A DNA stretch of 47,172 nucleotides. Origin: Gemmatimonadota bacterium (GTDB lineage: Bacteria > Gemmatimonadota > Gemmatimonadetes > Gemmatimonadales > Gemmatimonadaceae). This document shows, in pieces, positions 25,261 to 34,186 of the stretch (position 1 is the first letter of the stretch; the number at the start of each line of letters is the position of its first letter). The notes below the pieces were generated by a model that worked only from the letters and a program-made list of their open reading frames with translations, was not told the origin of the DNA and did no database searches. A program made the translations under genes and the position numbers. The stretch covers positions 1-47,172 of the forward strand of contig JADJNZ010000013.1 in assembly GCA_016714015.1 (NCBI GenBank). Direction: 5' to 3'.

Positions 25261-27774
25261 TCAGCTCGACCGCAACGCTTCGGCCGGCTCGACCCTCGCC
25301 GCCCGCCGCGCGGGGATCCACCCCGCCACCGCGCTGACCGCCGCGAGCACGAGCATCGCTCCGGCGATCGTCACCGGATCGGTGGGCGCGAGGCCGAACA
25401 GGAGCGACGAGACGAACCGCGACGCCCACCAACTCGCGACTCCGCCGAGCAGGATCCCGCCGGCGACGAGCATCCCCGTGCGCGAGAGCACGCCGCGCAC
25501 CACGCCGCCGGGCGTGGCGCCGAGGGCGAGGCGGATGCCGATCTCGGCGCGGCGGCGCACCACCGAGTAGGCGGTGATGCCGTAGAGGCCGATGGCCGCG
25601 AGCAGCAGCGCGAGCGCACCGAAGAAGCCCGAGAGCATGGCGATGAGCCGCTCCTGCGCGAGGGCGGCCTCCACGAACTCCTCGAGCGGGCGATAGGTCA
25701 CCGAGAGGTCAGGGTGCACCGACGCGATGGCGGCGGTGAGGGCGCGCTGCAGCGCGGCGGGCTGGTCGCTCGTGGTGCGGATGGTCATCGTCGTGCCCGA
25801 CGCCGCGGTGGCGTTCTGCTCGAGGGCGCGGTACATCGTCGGGCCGAACGGTTCGCGCGGGCTGCGATAGACCGCGTCGGCGACGACGCCGATGATCTCG
25901 ATCGGCGCGCCGGGCGAGGTGGGGAGGCCGACGGGGCTGACCACCTCGCCGATGGGATCGACGCCGTCGAAGTACTTGCGCACGAACGACTCGTTCACGA
26001 GCGCGACGCGGGGCGTGCCGGGGCGGTCGCGCGCATCGAAGTCGCGGCCGCGCAGGATGCGCGTGCCATAGGTCGCGAACCAGCCGGGGGTGACGTAGTT
26101 GAAGTCGACGATGCGTTCCTCCTCCGTGAGGTCGGGCTTGCGGGGGAAGACGAGATCGCCGTTCCAGGTGCTGCCGCTCACGGGGGTGATCACCGAGAAC
26201 GCCGCGTGCGTCACGCCGGGGACGGCGAGCGCGGCCTGGCGGACGTTCTCGTACATCTGGCCGCGCGCTTCCGGCGCCACGCCGGTGCGCTGCGCGCCGA
26301 GTTCCACCACGAGCGCGCGCGCGGGGACGAAGCCGAGGTCCACGTCGGCGAGGGCGACGAAGGTGCGCACGAAGAGGCCGGCCCCCACCACGAGGAGGAG
26401 CGAGAGGGTGACCTGCGCGACGACGAGCGCGTTGGCGACGGCGCGTTGGGTACCCGACGTGGTGCCGCGGCCCTGCTCCTTGAGCGCGTCCATGGGCGGC
26501 GTGCGCGCGGCGAGGACGGACGGTCCCACGCCGAAGAGCAGGGTGGTGAGGATGGCGACGCCGCCGGTGAAGGCGAGCATGCGCGCGTCGAGGCCGAGGT
26601 CGAGGGTGACCTGCGAGGCGGTGGTGGCGATCTGCGCGATGATGAGGCGGCTGAACCAGAGCGCGAGCAGGAGCCCCAGCGCGGCGCCGAGGAGCGAGAG
26701 GACGAGGTTCTCGGTGAGGAGCTGGCGCGCGATCCGCCAGCGCGAGGCGCCGAGGGCGGTGCGGACGGCGAAATCGTGCCGCCGCGCGGAGGCGCGCGCG
26801 AGCATGAGGTTGGCGATGTTGCCGCACGCGATGAGGAGCGTGAGGCCTACGACGGCAGCGAGGGCGAACAGGGGCCGCTGGTAGCGGGTGCGCAGCTGGG
26901 AGACGCCGGCCGAGGCGCGCTGCAGCTCGAAGGGATCTACGAGGTAGCGCTCGAGCATCTCGGCGCGCCAGTCCTGCGGGAGCGTCGCCTCGCGGATCTG
27001 CGTCTGCACGCCGCGGAGGATGGCGGTCGCGACCTCGGGGGTCTGGTCGGGGCGGAGGCGGACGAAGATGGCCATCCACCAGTGGGAGCGTCGGTCGAGC
27101 CCGCTGTCGGGGCCGCGCACGAGGGGTTCGGTGCCGATGGGGACGTACGCATCGACGTTGCGACCGACGTCGTGTCCGAGGAAGGAGGCGGGTGCGACCC
27201 CGATGATGGTGTAGCTCACGCGCGAGAGCGTGAAGGTGCGACCCACCACGTCGGGCGCGCCGCCGAAGCGTTGCTGCCAGAGGCGGTGGCTGATCACGAC
27301 GACGGGTCCGTCGGCGCCGCCGCCGCGGCGGTCGTCGTCCGGCGTGAAGAAGCGGCCGAGTCGTGGCTGGACGCCGAGCACCTCGAAGTAGCCGCCGCTG
27401 ACGAAGGCGCCATCCACCGGATCGGTCTGGCCGCCCTCCGCGGCATCGAAGCGCGCGGCACCCGCGGCGAAGGCGCCGTCCCAGAGGTGCTGGCGTTCGC
27501 GCACCTGTTCCCAGATGGGATTGGTCCAGGAGCGGCGGCTCTCGCCGGCGCGCACCACCGTCAGGCGCTCGGCGTGCTGGACGGGGAGGGCCTTGAGGAT
27601 CAGGGCGTCGACGATGGAGAAGATCGCCGTGTTGGCGCCGATGCCGAGGGCGAGGGAGAGGACGGCGACGCCGGTGACGAGCGGGGTGGCGCGGAGGGAG
27701 CGGACGGCGGTGCGGAGGGCAGGGAGCATCGGCCACGCGGAAGGAGGAGAGCGGAGCTGTCCCTCGTTCGACAT
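25261..27774 (-). CDS. ADOP-family (MacB-like) ABC permease
   Basis: This 837-aa permease has two FtsX/MacB modules. Each has a large periplasmic MacB-core region: TM1 at about 35-55 (VAVLSLALGIGANTAIFS), periplasmic domain to about 290, three TM helices around 295-415 (IACGNIANLMLARASARRHDFAVRTALGA), then a fourth TM, a second periplasmic domain and the closing TM bundle (YSVVRRRAEIGIRLALGAT, ending ARRAARVEPAEALRSS). This duplicated layout is typical of orphan permeases of Acidobacteria and Gemmatimonadota. No ATPase gene is nearby, as usual for the group. It probably exports a peptide or lipid-like compound or transmits mechanical force. The ATG at 27774 is favoured but lacks a clear Shine-Dalgarno; the Met 15 residues later is an alternative. 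Confidence 0.92.
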   Translation of the reverse strand: MSNEGQLRSPPSAWPMLPALRTAVRSLRATPLVTGVAVLSLALGIGANTAIFSIVDALILKALPVQHAERLTVVRAGESRRSWTNPIWEQVRERQHLWDGAFAAGAARFDAAEGGQTDPVDGAFVSGGYFEVLGVQPRLGRFFTPDDDRRGGGADGPVVVISHRLWQQRFGGAPDVVGRTFTLSRVSYTIIGVAPASFLGHDVGRNVDAYVPIGTEPLVRGPDSGLDRRSHWWMAIFVRLRPDQTPEVATAILRGVQTQIREATLPQDWRAEMLERYLVDPFELQRASAGVSQLRTRYQRPLFALAAVVGLTLLIACGNIANLMLARASARRHDFAVRTALGASRWRIARQLLTENLVLSLLGAALGLLLALWFSRLIIAQIATTASQVTLDLGLDARMLAFTGGVAILTTLLFGVGPSVLAARTPPMDALKEQGRGTTSGTQRAVANALVVAQVTLSLLLVVGAGLFVRTFVALADVDLGFVPARALVVELGAQRTGVAPEARGQMYENVRQAALAVPGVTHAAFSVITPVSGSTWNGDLVFPRKPDLTEEERIVDFNYVTPGWFATYGTRILRGRDFDARDRPGTPRVALVNESFVRKYFDGVDPIGEVVSPVGLPTSPGAPIEIIGVVADAVYRSPREPFGPTMYRALEQNATAASGTTMTIRTTSDQPAALQRALTAAIASVHPDLSVTYRPLEEFVEAALAQERLIAMLSGFFGALALLLAAIGLYGITAYSVVRRRAEIGIRLALGATPGGVVRGVLSRTGMLVAGGILLGGVASWWASRFVSSLLFGLAPTDPVTIAGAMLVLAAVSAVAGWIPARRAARVEPAEALRSS

Positions 27775-27917
27775 CGGGGTCACCGGATGCGTTGTGCGGG
27801 CGGGCGGTGGCCCGTCCCTCCGATCCGGGCCGCCGCCCCGCGATCGTGTGAACGGCCACGGCACGACACTAGGTATCGATCGTCCCGGCGCCGAGGCGCC
27901 ACGACCTACGGAGTCGA

Positions 27918-29258
27918 ATGACCATGCGCGTCGCGCTTCTCCTCTCGTGTCTCGTCGTCCCCGCCGGCAACACCTCGCGTGCCGCGGCACAGACGTTCGC
28001 ACCTGATCCAGTTCCGCAGGACCTGGTCGCATTCTCCCAGACCGCACTTCAGCAGTACCCCCTCCTGGCGATCGGCGAGGTCCACAACTCCCGGTTGCAG
28101 TACGCTCTGCTGACCGACCTGATCCGCGCGCCGCGGATCCGGGCACTGATCGACGACGTGGTGGTCGAGTTCGGGAACGCCTTCTACCAGGACCGGCTGG
28201 ATGGTTTTCTGCTGGACCTGGAGGACGTTCCGGCCGCGAAGCTCGCTCAGGTCTGGCGCGACCATTCAGAGTCTCCCACCGGGCCGTTCGAATCGCCGAT
28301 CTATCGTGATTTCGTGTATTCGGTCCGCGCGGTGAATGAGGGGCTGGCGCGCTCGGAGCGCATTCGCATCGTCGCGGCCGACCCGCCGGTGAACTGGGAC
28401 GTGATCAGGACGTCCGCCGACTTCCGGGCCCTTCCAGCGCGCTCCCAGTACATGGGTGAGCGAGTGGTCTCCGAAGTCCTGCAGAAGAACCGCCGCGCCA
28501 TCCTGATCGTCGGCGGAGCTCACCTCAGCCGACGAGCGGTCTCACCGATCTCCGGCAGATCGATGGTCAACGTCACGTCGGTCGTCGAACAGGCCCGGCC
28601 CGGGTCCGTCTACGTGCTGAGTGGCGTGGCGGGCTTCGGACCGCGCGACGCCGAAGTCCTTCCCCGCATGGCGGACATCCCGCTGGGATCCGTGATCCCC
28701 TTGCGGGGGCACTTCCTGGGCGATCTTCCCGGCCCTTCGGTGGTGGGGCCGGCTTCGCCCACCGCGGCCCGTCGGCCCACCGCGCCGGCATCGAGCGTGA
28801 CTCGCAAGGACCTGTTCGATGCCTATCTGTGGGTGGGAACGCCGGAGATGGTCCCTCTGGTCACCGCGTCCCCGCAGCAGTGGGCTGACGACGCACGTTG
28901 GGCCGAGTTGAACCGCCGAAGCGTGATCCGATTCGGTGTGCCATTGGATCCCGAGACTCGGAAGTCCGGCCAGCTGCGCCCAGCAGCGGACCAGGCGGAT
29001 CACGACGAACTGGCTGCGATGTCGCTGCAGGAGCGCCTGGATCGGGAGCTGACGCTGCAGACCCGCTACCGCGAGGCCCAGGGTGATCCTGGACAAGGGC
29101 TTGCGCGAGTTGCTCGCGTTGTTGAACGCCGCCGGGGACGACCGGGTCATCCAGTTCGGTCGCGCCTCGACGATGCGGAGGTGTGGATGATCTCGCGCGA
29201 GGCTGATCCTGTCGCCGCCGCGCTCGCGGATCGGTCGGGAGGTTACGTTCAGGAATGA
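27918..29258 (+). CDS. Secreted ChaN/EreA/TIKI-like GExH protein, paralogue 2 with odd C-terminus
   Basis: The 446-aa product has a signal peptide (about 1-25, RAAAQ) and the same core as the protein at 23720: YPLLAIGEVHNSR, DDVVVEFGNAFYQ, VRAVNEGLARSERIRIVAADPPVNW, RRAILIVGGAHLSRR and RWAELNRRSVIRFG. The resemblance ends at about residue 350, where the paralogue also ends. The last 95 residues are highly charged and in part antisense or out of frame to what looks like a nucleotidyltransferase remnant (29083-29190), so this tail may be acquired. The stop overlaps the next start (ATGA). Confidence 0.7.
   Translation: MTMRVALLLSCLVVPAGNTSRAAAQTFAPDPVPQDLVAFSQTALQQYPLLAIGEVHNSRLQYALLTDLIRAPRIRALIDDVVVEFGNAFYQDRLDGFLLDLEDVPAAKLAQVWRDHSESPTGPFESPIYRDFVYSVRAVNEGLARSERIRIVAADPPVNWDVIRTSADFRALPARSQYMGERVVSEVLQKNRRAILIVGGAHLSRRAVSPISGRSMVNVTSVVEQARPGSVYVLSGVAGFGPRDAEVLPRMADIPLGSVIPLRGHFLGDLPGPSVVGPASPTAARRPTAPASSVTRKDLFDAYLWVGTPEMVPLVTASPQQWADDARWAELNRRSVIRFGVPLDPETRKSGQLRPAADQADHDELAAMSLQERLDRELTLQTRYREAQGDPGQGLARVARVVERRRGRPGHPVRSRLDDAEVWMISREADPVAAALADRSGGYVQE
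29083..29190 (+). pseudogene. Possible remnant of an AbiEii-like nucleotidyltransferase
   Basis: In a frame different from the surrounding gene, 35 codons read ILDKGLRELLALLNAAG then VIQFGRAS. The first part resembles the N-terminal helix and the second an internal segment of small AbiEii/MenT-like nucleotidyltransferases, with the GG(Y/H)A-to-D-x-D catalytic region missing. The match is short and judged from memory of the family. Confidence 0.3.
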
Positions 29259-29866
29259 TCCGGTGCAGCTTCACGACCCACCGACTTCTCGGCGCCTGCC
29301 TCCTTCTACCATGGGCCACCGCGCTCGCGGCGCAGTCCCGCGTGGTGGCCCCGCCCGCCGAGGGTGGGCAAGTGCTGCGCGGGTTCTTCGTGCCACCGGC
29401 GGGCGCGCGCGCCACGAGTTACGTGGCGGGCCATGCGCTCCTGCTGCGTGACCCCGGCGGCGCGGAGCGCGAACTCACGGCACTCTGCGACTCCATGGCG
29501 ACCAGAGGCGACAGCGGGCGCGCCACGGTCGCTCGGCGCGTGTCGGCACTCGCGATGCGTCGGGTGCGGTCGGACCTGAGGCGCATCGAGTTCGGCACGG
29601 TGCCGGCCGGGCGCTACATCGCGATCGCGTGGCTCGAGCTGCAATGGTCCGCGGCGGGAGGGCGGGACACCGCGCGCACGCGCCGTTTCGTGTCGGTGAC
29701 GAGCGAGGTCGTGTCCGACGTCCGCGACACGCTGCTCGTGCCGTTCACGCCGGAGCGACCGGGATTCAAGCGCGCGACCGCGCTGAGCAAGGCGCTGGGG
29801 TGCCTGGGGTTCCTGGTGGCGCCCACGGCGTCGGAACGCGTGGTGGTGCCGATCCCGCGCCGGTGA
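29255..29866 (+). CDS. Secreted hypothetical protein
   Basis: I do not recognise this 203-aa protein. It has a signal peptide (about 1-26, ATALAAQ). A beta-rich mature part follows with a VLRGFFVPPAGARATSYVAG segment, LRDPGGAERELTALCDSM and a GTVPAGRYIAIAWLELQW stretch. The GRYxAIAWL pattern recalls secreted prealbumin-like or carboxypeptidase-regulatory-like folds, but weakly. The ATG overlaps the stop of the GExH protein gene (ATGA), so it is co-translated with it. Confidence 0.7.
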   Translation: MIRCSFTTHRLLGACLLLPWATALAAQSRVVAPPAEGGQVLRGFFVPPAGARATSYVAGHALLLRDPGGAERELTALCDSMATRGDSGRATVARRVSALAMRRVRSDLRRIEFGTVPAGRYIAIAWLELQWSAAGGRDTARTRRFVSVTSEVVSDVRDTLLVPFTPERPGFKRATALSKALGCLGFLVAPTASERVVVPIPRR

Positions 29867-29958
29867 GGGCGGCGCGACGGGTGGTCGGCCGACGGACGCG
29901 ACGCGAAGCTCGCCAACCTCCCGCAACCGATCCTCGGGCGTGAGCGGTCACGTGTCGA

Positions 29959-30336
29959 TCAGACGTCGAACCCCAGTTCGGCCGCGACGGCGCGCTGCGC
30001 CTTGTCGAGACTGAGGAAGGTCAGGTCGCGCGCCGGCGCGTAGTTCAACGCCACCGCGACGTGCCAGCAGTCGGCACCGCGGAGGTATCCCGCGGCGAGG
30101 ACCATCCGGATCTCGTCCGAGAGCGGATCGGGCGCGCCGATGAGCTGGACGCCGTTCAATGGCGAATCCGGCAGCACCATCGCCTCCCGCGCCAACGCAC
30201 TCGCGAGCTCTGCTTCCGTGAGCACCGATGTCACGACGATGTCGAAGCCCGCGAGACGCTTGCGGATGCGCGCGGCCTCCGGCTCGCGAAAGGCGAGCGA
30301 TGCGAAGACCGACGCATCGGCGTACGCGACGCTCAA
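29959..30336 (-). CDS. vapC: PIN-domain toxin (VapC-like)
   Basis: The 125-aa PIN domain has the expected acidic residues: Asp in AYADASVFASL (residue about 7), Glu in VLTEAELASAL (about 43), Asp in RGADCWHVAVALN (about 96) and the final Asp in FLSLDKAQR. It is a predicted Mg2+-dependent RNase that cuts tRNA or rRNA. The start is read as TTG at 30336, inside the antitoxin stop codon (TTGA), because the PIN fold begins there and no ATG or GTG is available. It is intact and of normal length. Confidence 0.88.
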   Translation of the reverse strand: MSVAYADASVFASLAFREPEAARIRKRLAGFDIVVTSVLTEAELASALAREAMVLPDSPLNGVQLIGAPDPLSDEIRMVLAAGYLRGADCWHVAVALNYAPARDLTFLSLDKAQRAVAAELGFDV

Positions 30337-30620
30337 TCGCGCGCCTCGAGGAACCGCTTCAACGCACCGGGACGCCGGACGCCGAGCGGGAAGCGGGCGC
30401 GGCCCGGCGTGCCCTCGACGCGATGGATGAGCCCCGCGCGCTCGAGCTCGGCGTGCCGTTCCGCGACAGTCTTGATCGCGCGGTCGTCCGTCAACGCCCG
30501 CAGTTCGGCCACCGGCCGGCCGTGCACGGTGATGGTGACCGGCTGTCCGCCCTCGCGCACCTGTCGCACGAGTTCGGAGAGTTTGGACTTCGCCTCGTAG
30601 AGGGAGTATTTCCTGGGCAT
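30333..30620 (-). CDS. Phd/YefM-family antitoxin
   Basis: This 95-aa protein begins MPRKYSLYEAKSKLSELVRQ, the usual Phd/YefM DNA-binding start, followed by GQPVTITVHGRPVAELR. The C-terminal half (AIKTVAERHAELERAG...) is the disordered toxin-binding region. It should repress its own operon through the palindrome at 30641-30655 and neutralise the PIN toxin encoded next. The ATG at 30620 is chosen over an upstream Met because the latter would place the operator inside the gene. Confidence 0.9.
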   Translation of the reverse strand: MPRKYSLYEAKSKLSELVRQVREGGQPVTITVHGRPVAELRALTDDRAIKTVAERHAELERAGLIHRVEGTPGRARFPLGVRRPGALKRFLEARD

Positions 30621-30640
30621 GCGCCCAAGGTAGGCGAATC

Positions 30641-30655
30641 TGACCAATCTGGTCA
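30641..30655 (-). promoter_or_regulatory. Operator and promoter of the Phd-VapC operon
   Basis: TGACCAATCTGGTCA is a perfect 6-bp inverted repeat with a 3-base centre. On the minus strand it overlaps a -35-like TTGACC (30656-30651). A weak -10 (CTACCT) lies 17 bases further, 7 bases before the antitoxin ATG. The layout suggests autorepression and a nearly leaderless mRNA. Confidence 0.65.
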
Positions 30656-30854
30656 ATGGTAGGCTCGGCGTGTGAGACGCGCGTGGACGGCGAGACAGTA
30701 GCGGTCACCGCGCCCGCCGCCGCTACCCGATTCGCGCGTAGGGTATCGATCCTCTGCGGCGGCCCGAGCCTGCGCGATGTGACTCCCGTCACCCACCCCT
30801 TCGTGCACGCGCACTAGCTTGGCCCCGGTACCGCCCACCTGCTGAGGAGAACCA

Positions 30855-33197
30855 ATGCTCGCCACCGCGTACGGGATGCGAACGGCCGGGGCGCGCGCGC
30901 GCCGCTGGGTGCTGGTCAGTGCGGCGGTGGTCGCCGCGGCGAGTTGCGCGGGTGGGCGGGACGTGACGGGGCCGCCGGCGCCGCTGCCGGTGGCGTCGAT
31001 CCAGGTCGCGCCGGGGGCGGACACGCTGCTCGCGATCGGGCGGACGCGAGGGTACACCGCCGTCGCGCGCGCGGCCGACGGGACGGCGCTGCCGGATGCG
31101 CCGATCCGGTGGCGGTCGAGCGATACGCTGGTGGCGCTGGTGGACAGCCTGAGCGGCGTCGTCACGGCGGTGCGCAACGGGCTGGCGACGATCTCGGCGC
31201 AGTCGGGGACGGCGACGGGGAGCGGGACGGTGTCGGTGATCCAGATCGTCGCGAGCGTGACGGTGACGCCGGCGGTGGTGGACCTCGAGACGATCGGGGG
31301 GACGCAGGTGTTCACGGCGCAGGCGCGGGACTCCGCCAACGTGCTCGTCGCGGGCACGCGGTTCCTCTGGACCTCGTCCAACCAGGCGGTCGCGACGGTC
31401 GACTCGACGGGCACGGCGACGGTGGTCGCCGGGGGCGAGACGGTGATCAGCGCGAGCGGGCGTGGTGTGCCGGCGTACGCGCAGCTCACGGTGAAGCAGG
31501 TCGCCGCGCACCTGGCGTTCACGATCGAACCGACGGACGTGGGCGCGGGTGACGCCTTCGCGACGGGGCTTGAGGTGGAAGTGCGCGACGCGAACGGGGC
31601 GCTGGTGCGCGACGCGCGGGTGCCGGTCACGCTGTCGATCGCGTCCGGGCCCCTGCCGAGCGCGACGCTGTTCGGGACGCGCACGGTGCAGTCGGTGGCG
31701 GGGATCGCGACGTTCGCGGGCAACTGGCTCGAGCGCGCGGCGACGGGCTATCGCCTGATGGTGACGTCGGCGGGGATGGTGCCGGACACGACGGTCGCGT
31801 TCGCGGTGCGCGCCGGGGCACCGACGGCGCTGGAGGTGTTCGGCGGGGTCGGGTCGCAGGTCGGGTTCCCGGGCGCACCGCAGTCGATGGCGATGGACGT
31901 CAAGGACCGCTACGGGAATCCGATCGACTCGACGTACTCCTTCTTCCTGTCGACGCTGAATCCTCCGGGCACGCTGGGCGGCGGCGTCCGACAGGGCGCC
32001 ACGCGCCGCGTGGGTCCGGGGGCATTCGCGATCGACAGCGTGCGCTTCGCGCGCACGGGCACGTTCGCGCTTCGGGCGACCCTGGTGCGGCCCGGCGGCG
32101 GCCTTTCCTCGGTCACGGGGACGTCGGAGCCGCTGCGAGCCATCGCGACCTTCTCGTCGATCAGCCTCGGGCGGTCGCACGCGTGCGGCATCGCGGCCGG
32201 TGGCGCGCTCTGCTGGGGTCCGAACAGGTCAGGCGAGTTCGGGAGCGGCGTCGCTTCGAGCGGCGATTCGATCCCGGCCCTCATCGGCTCCGTGTGGGGC
32301 AACGAGCCGCTGCAGCAGATCGTCCCGCTCGACGGCGGCACCTGCGCGCTCGCGACCTCCGGCCGCGCGTACTGCTGGGGGAGCGCGTCGCGCTGGCCGG
32401 CCGGCCCGATCGCGGGCACGGGCCCGGGTGGCGTGGTGTTGACGTCGATCAGCGGCTATTTCGGCCACGTGTGCGGCGTCACGGCGCTGGGCACCGCGCA
32501 CTGCTGGGGGGACGGCGGTCAGGGGCAGTTGGGGAATGGCAGCGTGACCGCGCGCACGCTGACGCCGGTGCAGGTGAGCGGGTCGGGGACAGGCGATCTG
32601 ATCCTCACGAGCATCAGCGCGGGGGAACTCCATACGTGCGCCATCACGTCGGTGGGCCGCGCGTACTGCTGGGGGGCCAACTTCGACGGTGAGCTCGGGG
32701 ACTCGTCCACGACGAGCCGTGTGTTGCCGACGCGGGTCGCTGGCAGCGGCACCGGTGCGCGCGTGTTCACGTCGGTCCGGACCGCCCCCTCGATGACGTG
32801 TGCGCTCAACACGTCGTCGCAGGTGCTGTGCTGGGGCTTCAACCTGCGCTCGGCGAGCGGACCGAACGACCTGGTGCCCGCCCTGACGATCGCCGGGCCC
32901 GCGAGCGACTTCGCGATCGGGAACGGGCATGCGTGCGCGATAACGAGCGGCACGCTCTCGTGCCTCGGTCGCAACGAGTTCGGGGCGGTGGGCCCGAACG
33001 CCGCCTTCATCCAGATCGCGCCGGTGGCCATCGGGTTGAACGGACGGACGGCGCAGCGCGTGTGGGCGGGCGGGACGGCGACGTGCGTGCAGACGGCGGA
33101 TGGGGTCTATTGCTTCGGCCGCAACGTGTCCGGGATGCTGGGCATCGGGTCGACGGCGGTGGAGGTGGTGCGGGATCCGACGCGGATGGTCCACTGA
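30855..33197 (+). CDS. Lipoprotein with Ig-like domains and RCC1 propeller
   Basis: This 780-aa protein has a lipobox-type signal (VVAAASC, Cys about residue 31). Two Big2-like Ig domains follow (about 45-210, e.g. RWRSSDTLVALVD...GVVTAV and FLWTSSNQAVATVDSTGTATV). Residues about 215-430 hold two further Ig-like modules (VEVRDANGALVRDARV, MDVKDRYGNPIDSTYSFF). From about 435 to 780 come seven RCC1-type blades (HACGIAAGGALCWG, HVCGVTALGTAHCWGDGGQGQLGNG, HTCAITSVGRAYCWG). It resembles the extracellular half of the kinase at 20056-22908 without the kinase. The Shine-Dalgarno GAGGAGA stands 6 bases before the ATG. A GTGAC-TCCC-GTCAC inverted repeat at 30779-30792 may be regulatory. Confidence 0.88.
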   Translation: MLATAYGMRTAGARARRWVLVSAAVVAAASCAGGRDVTGPPAPLPVASIQVAPGADTLLAIGRTRGYTAVARAADGTALPDAPIRWRSSDTLVALVDSLSGVVTAVRNGLATISAQSGTATGSGTVSVIQIVASVTVTPAVVDLETIGGTQVFTAQARDSANVLVAGTRFLWTSSNQAVATVDSTGTATVVAGGETVISASGRGVPAYAQLTVKQVAAHLAFTIEPTDVGAGDAFATGLEVEVRDANGALVRDARVPVTLSIASGPLPSATLFGTRTVQSVAGIATFAGNWLERAATGYRLMVTSAGMVPDTTVAFAVRAGAPTALEVFGGVGSQVGFPGAPQSMAMDVKDRYGNPIDSTYSFFLSTLNPPGTLGGGVRQGATRRVGPGAFAIDSVRFARTGTFALRATLVRPGGGLSSVTGTSEPLRAIATFSSISLGRSHACGIAAGGALCWGPNRSGEFGSGVASSGDSIPALIGSVWGNEPLQQIVPLDGGTCALATSGRAYCWGSASRWPAGPIAGTGPGGVVLTSISGYFGHVCGVTALGTAHCWGDGGQGQLGNGSVTARTLTPVQVSGSGTGDLILTSISAGELHTCAITSVGRAYCWGANFDGELGDSSTTSRVLPTRVAGSGTGARVFTSVRTAPSMTCALNTSSQVLCWGFNLRSASGPNDLVPALTIAGPASDFAIGNGHACAITSGTLSCLGRNEFGAVGPNAAFIQIAPVAIGLNGRTAQRVWAGGTATCVQTADGVYCFGRNVSGMLGIGSTAVEVVRDPTRMVH

Positions 33198-33322
33198 GGG
33201 TGGTTATAGCTATGGAACGCCAGAAGAGCGTCGGACGCTTCGCGCCGAGAACGGTGGCGGCGGTCTCTGCGGTGTCGGCGCGCCTTGGGGCGGGGTGGTG
33301 CACGGCCTCAATGCGGTGGGAC

Positions 33323-34186
33323 TCAGAGTCGGACGCCTTGATCCGTCCTCAACGCGAGAATCCTCTCACGGACCGCCGGAGCGACGTACATCGAGTGGTG
33401 CCCGGGCTGCTGCGCGTGACACACAGCGCATAGCACCTGAAGATTCACGCCGCGGTTGTTGGACTTGTCCTTGTCGCGATGATGTACGTGAAGACACTGG
33501 CGCGCTGATCGCAAATCGACGCGGCAACTTGCACATCTCCAGCCGGCCTTCTCGCGCGCCCGCAATGAGACAGCCTGCCAATCGGCAGTGTAGAGTGAGT
33601 CGGGCAGAGCAGAACACGACTCGCGCGGGACGATGGACAGCCTGGAAGCGTAGTGCTCGAAGAACTCCTGCAGTGTGAACTGGCGCCAGAGGCGCTCGCG
33701 CTGCGTTCCAGTGACCTGCCTGTAGTTCTTCCAGTCGAGGCTGCCGATGCAGTTCTTGCACACGCCGAGCTCCACTTCAATCTCATGGACGGTTCCGTCG
33801 AGCTCGTGAGCGAACACCGGGAACAAGCCGTCACGTCGGGCGATGGCCACATACCGCTGCCAACGATTCGCCTCCTTCATCTTCACAATCGTGCGGCAAT
33901 CGGTGAGATGGAATCGCACGGCGGTCTCCTTGACCTTCAACACGTCGCTCGGCCTTCGCGTGTCCTTTATGTAGATGGATACTTGCTGGCCGTTGTACGT
34001 GTATACTTTCGCGTCAGCATCGATCTCGATCTCATCGATACTGACGTCCACTCCGGTAGTGCTGAGGCGGACGCGCCATTCAGGTTCGAGCGTCGCCAGG
34101 GACGGAGCGGAGCTCCACTCGATGGGCTTCGCGCCCACCAGGGCGAGGAGCTCTCTCCACGTAGCGGTCGTGGGCGTCAGCTTCAC
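33323..34186 (-). CDS. zorE: HNH endonuclease of a type II Zorya system
   Basis: This 287-aa protein has a C-terminal HNH nuclease domain from about residue 215: a zinc-binding CASC pair, CLHVHHRDKDKSNN (the His-His of the motif) and VLCAVCHAQQPGHH (second CxxC). The N-terminal 200 residues are unclassified, with another CKNC pair. In type II Zorya the HNH protein ZorE is the DNA-damaging effector recruited by the ZorAB motor. The identification rests on the HNH domain and on the ZorB-like and ZorA-like genes upstream. The GTG start at 34186 overlaps the zorB stop (GTGA). This gene looks intact, unlike its partners. Confidence 0.85.
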   Translation of the reverse strand: MKLTPTTATWRELLALVGAKPIEWSSAPSLATLEPEWRVRLSTTGVDVSIDEIEIDADAKVYTYNGQQVSIYIKDTRRPSDVLKVKETAVRFHLTDCRTIVKMKEANRWQRYVAIARRDGLFPVFAHELDGTVHEIEVELGVCKNCIGSLDWKNYRQVTGTQRERLWRQFTLQEFFEHYASRLSIVPRESCSALPDSLYTADWQAVSLRAREKAGWRCASCRVDLRSARQCLHVHHRDKDKSNNRGVNLQVLCAVCHAQQPGHHSMYVAPAVRERILALRTDQGVRL

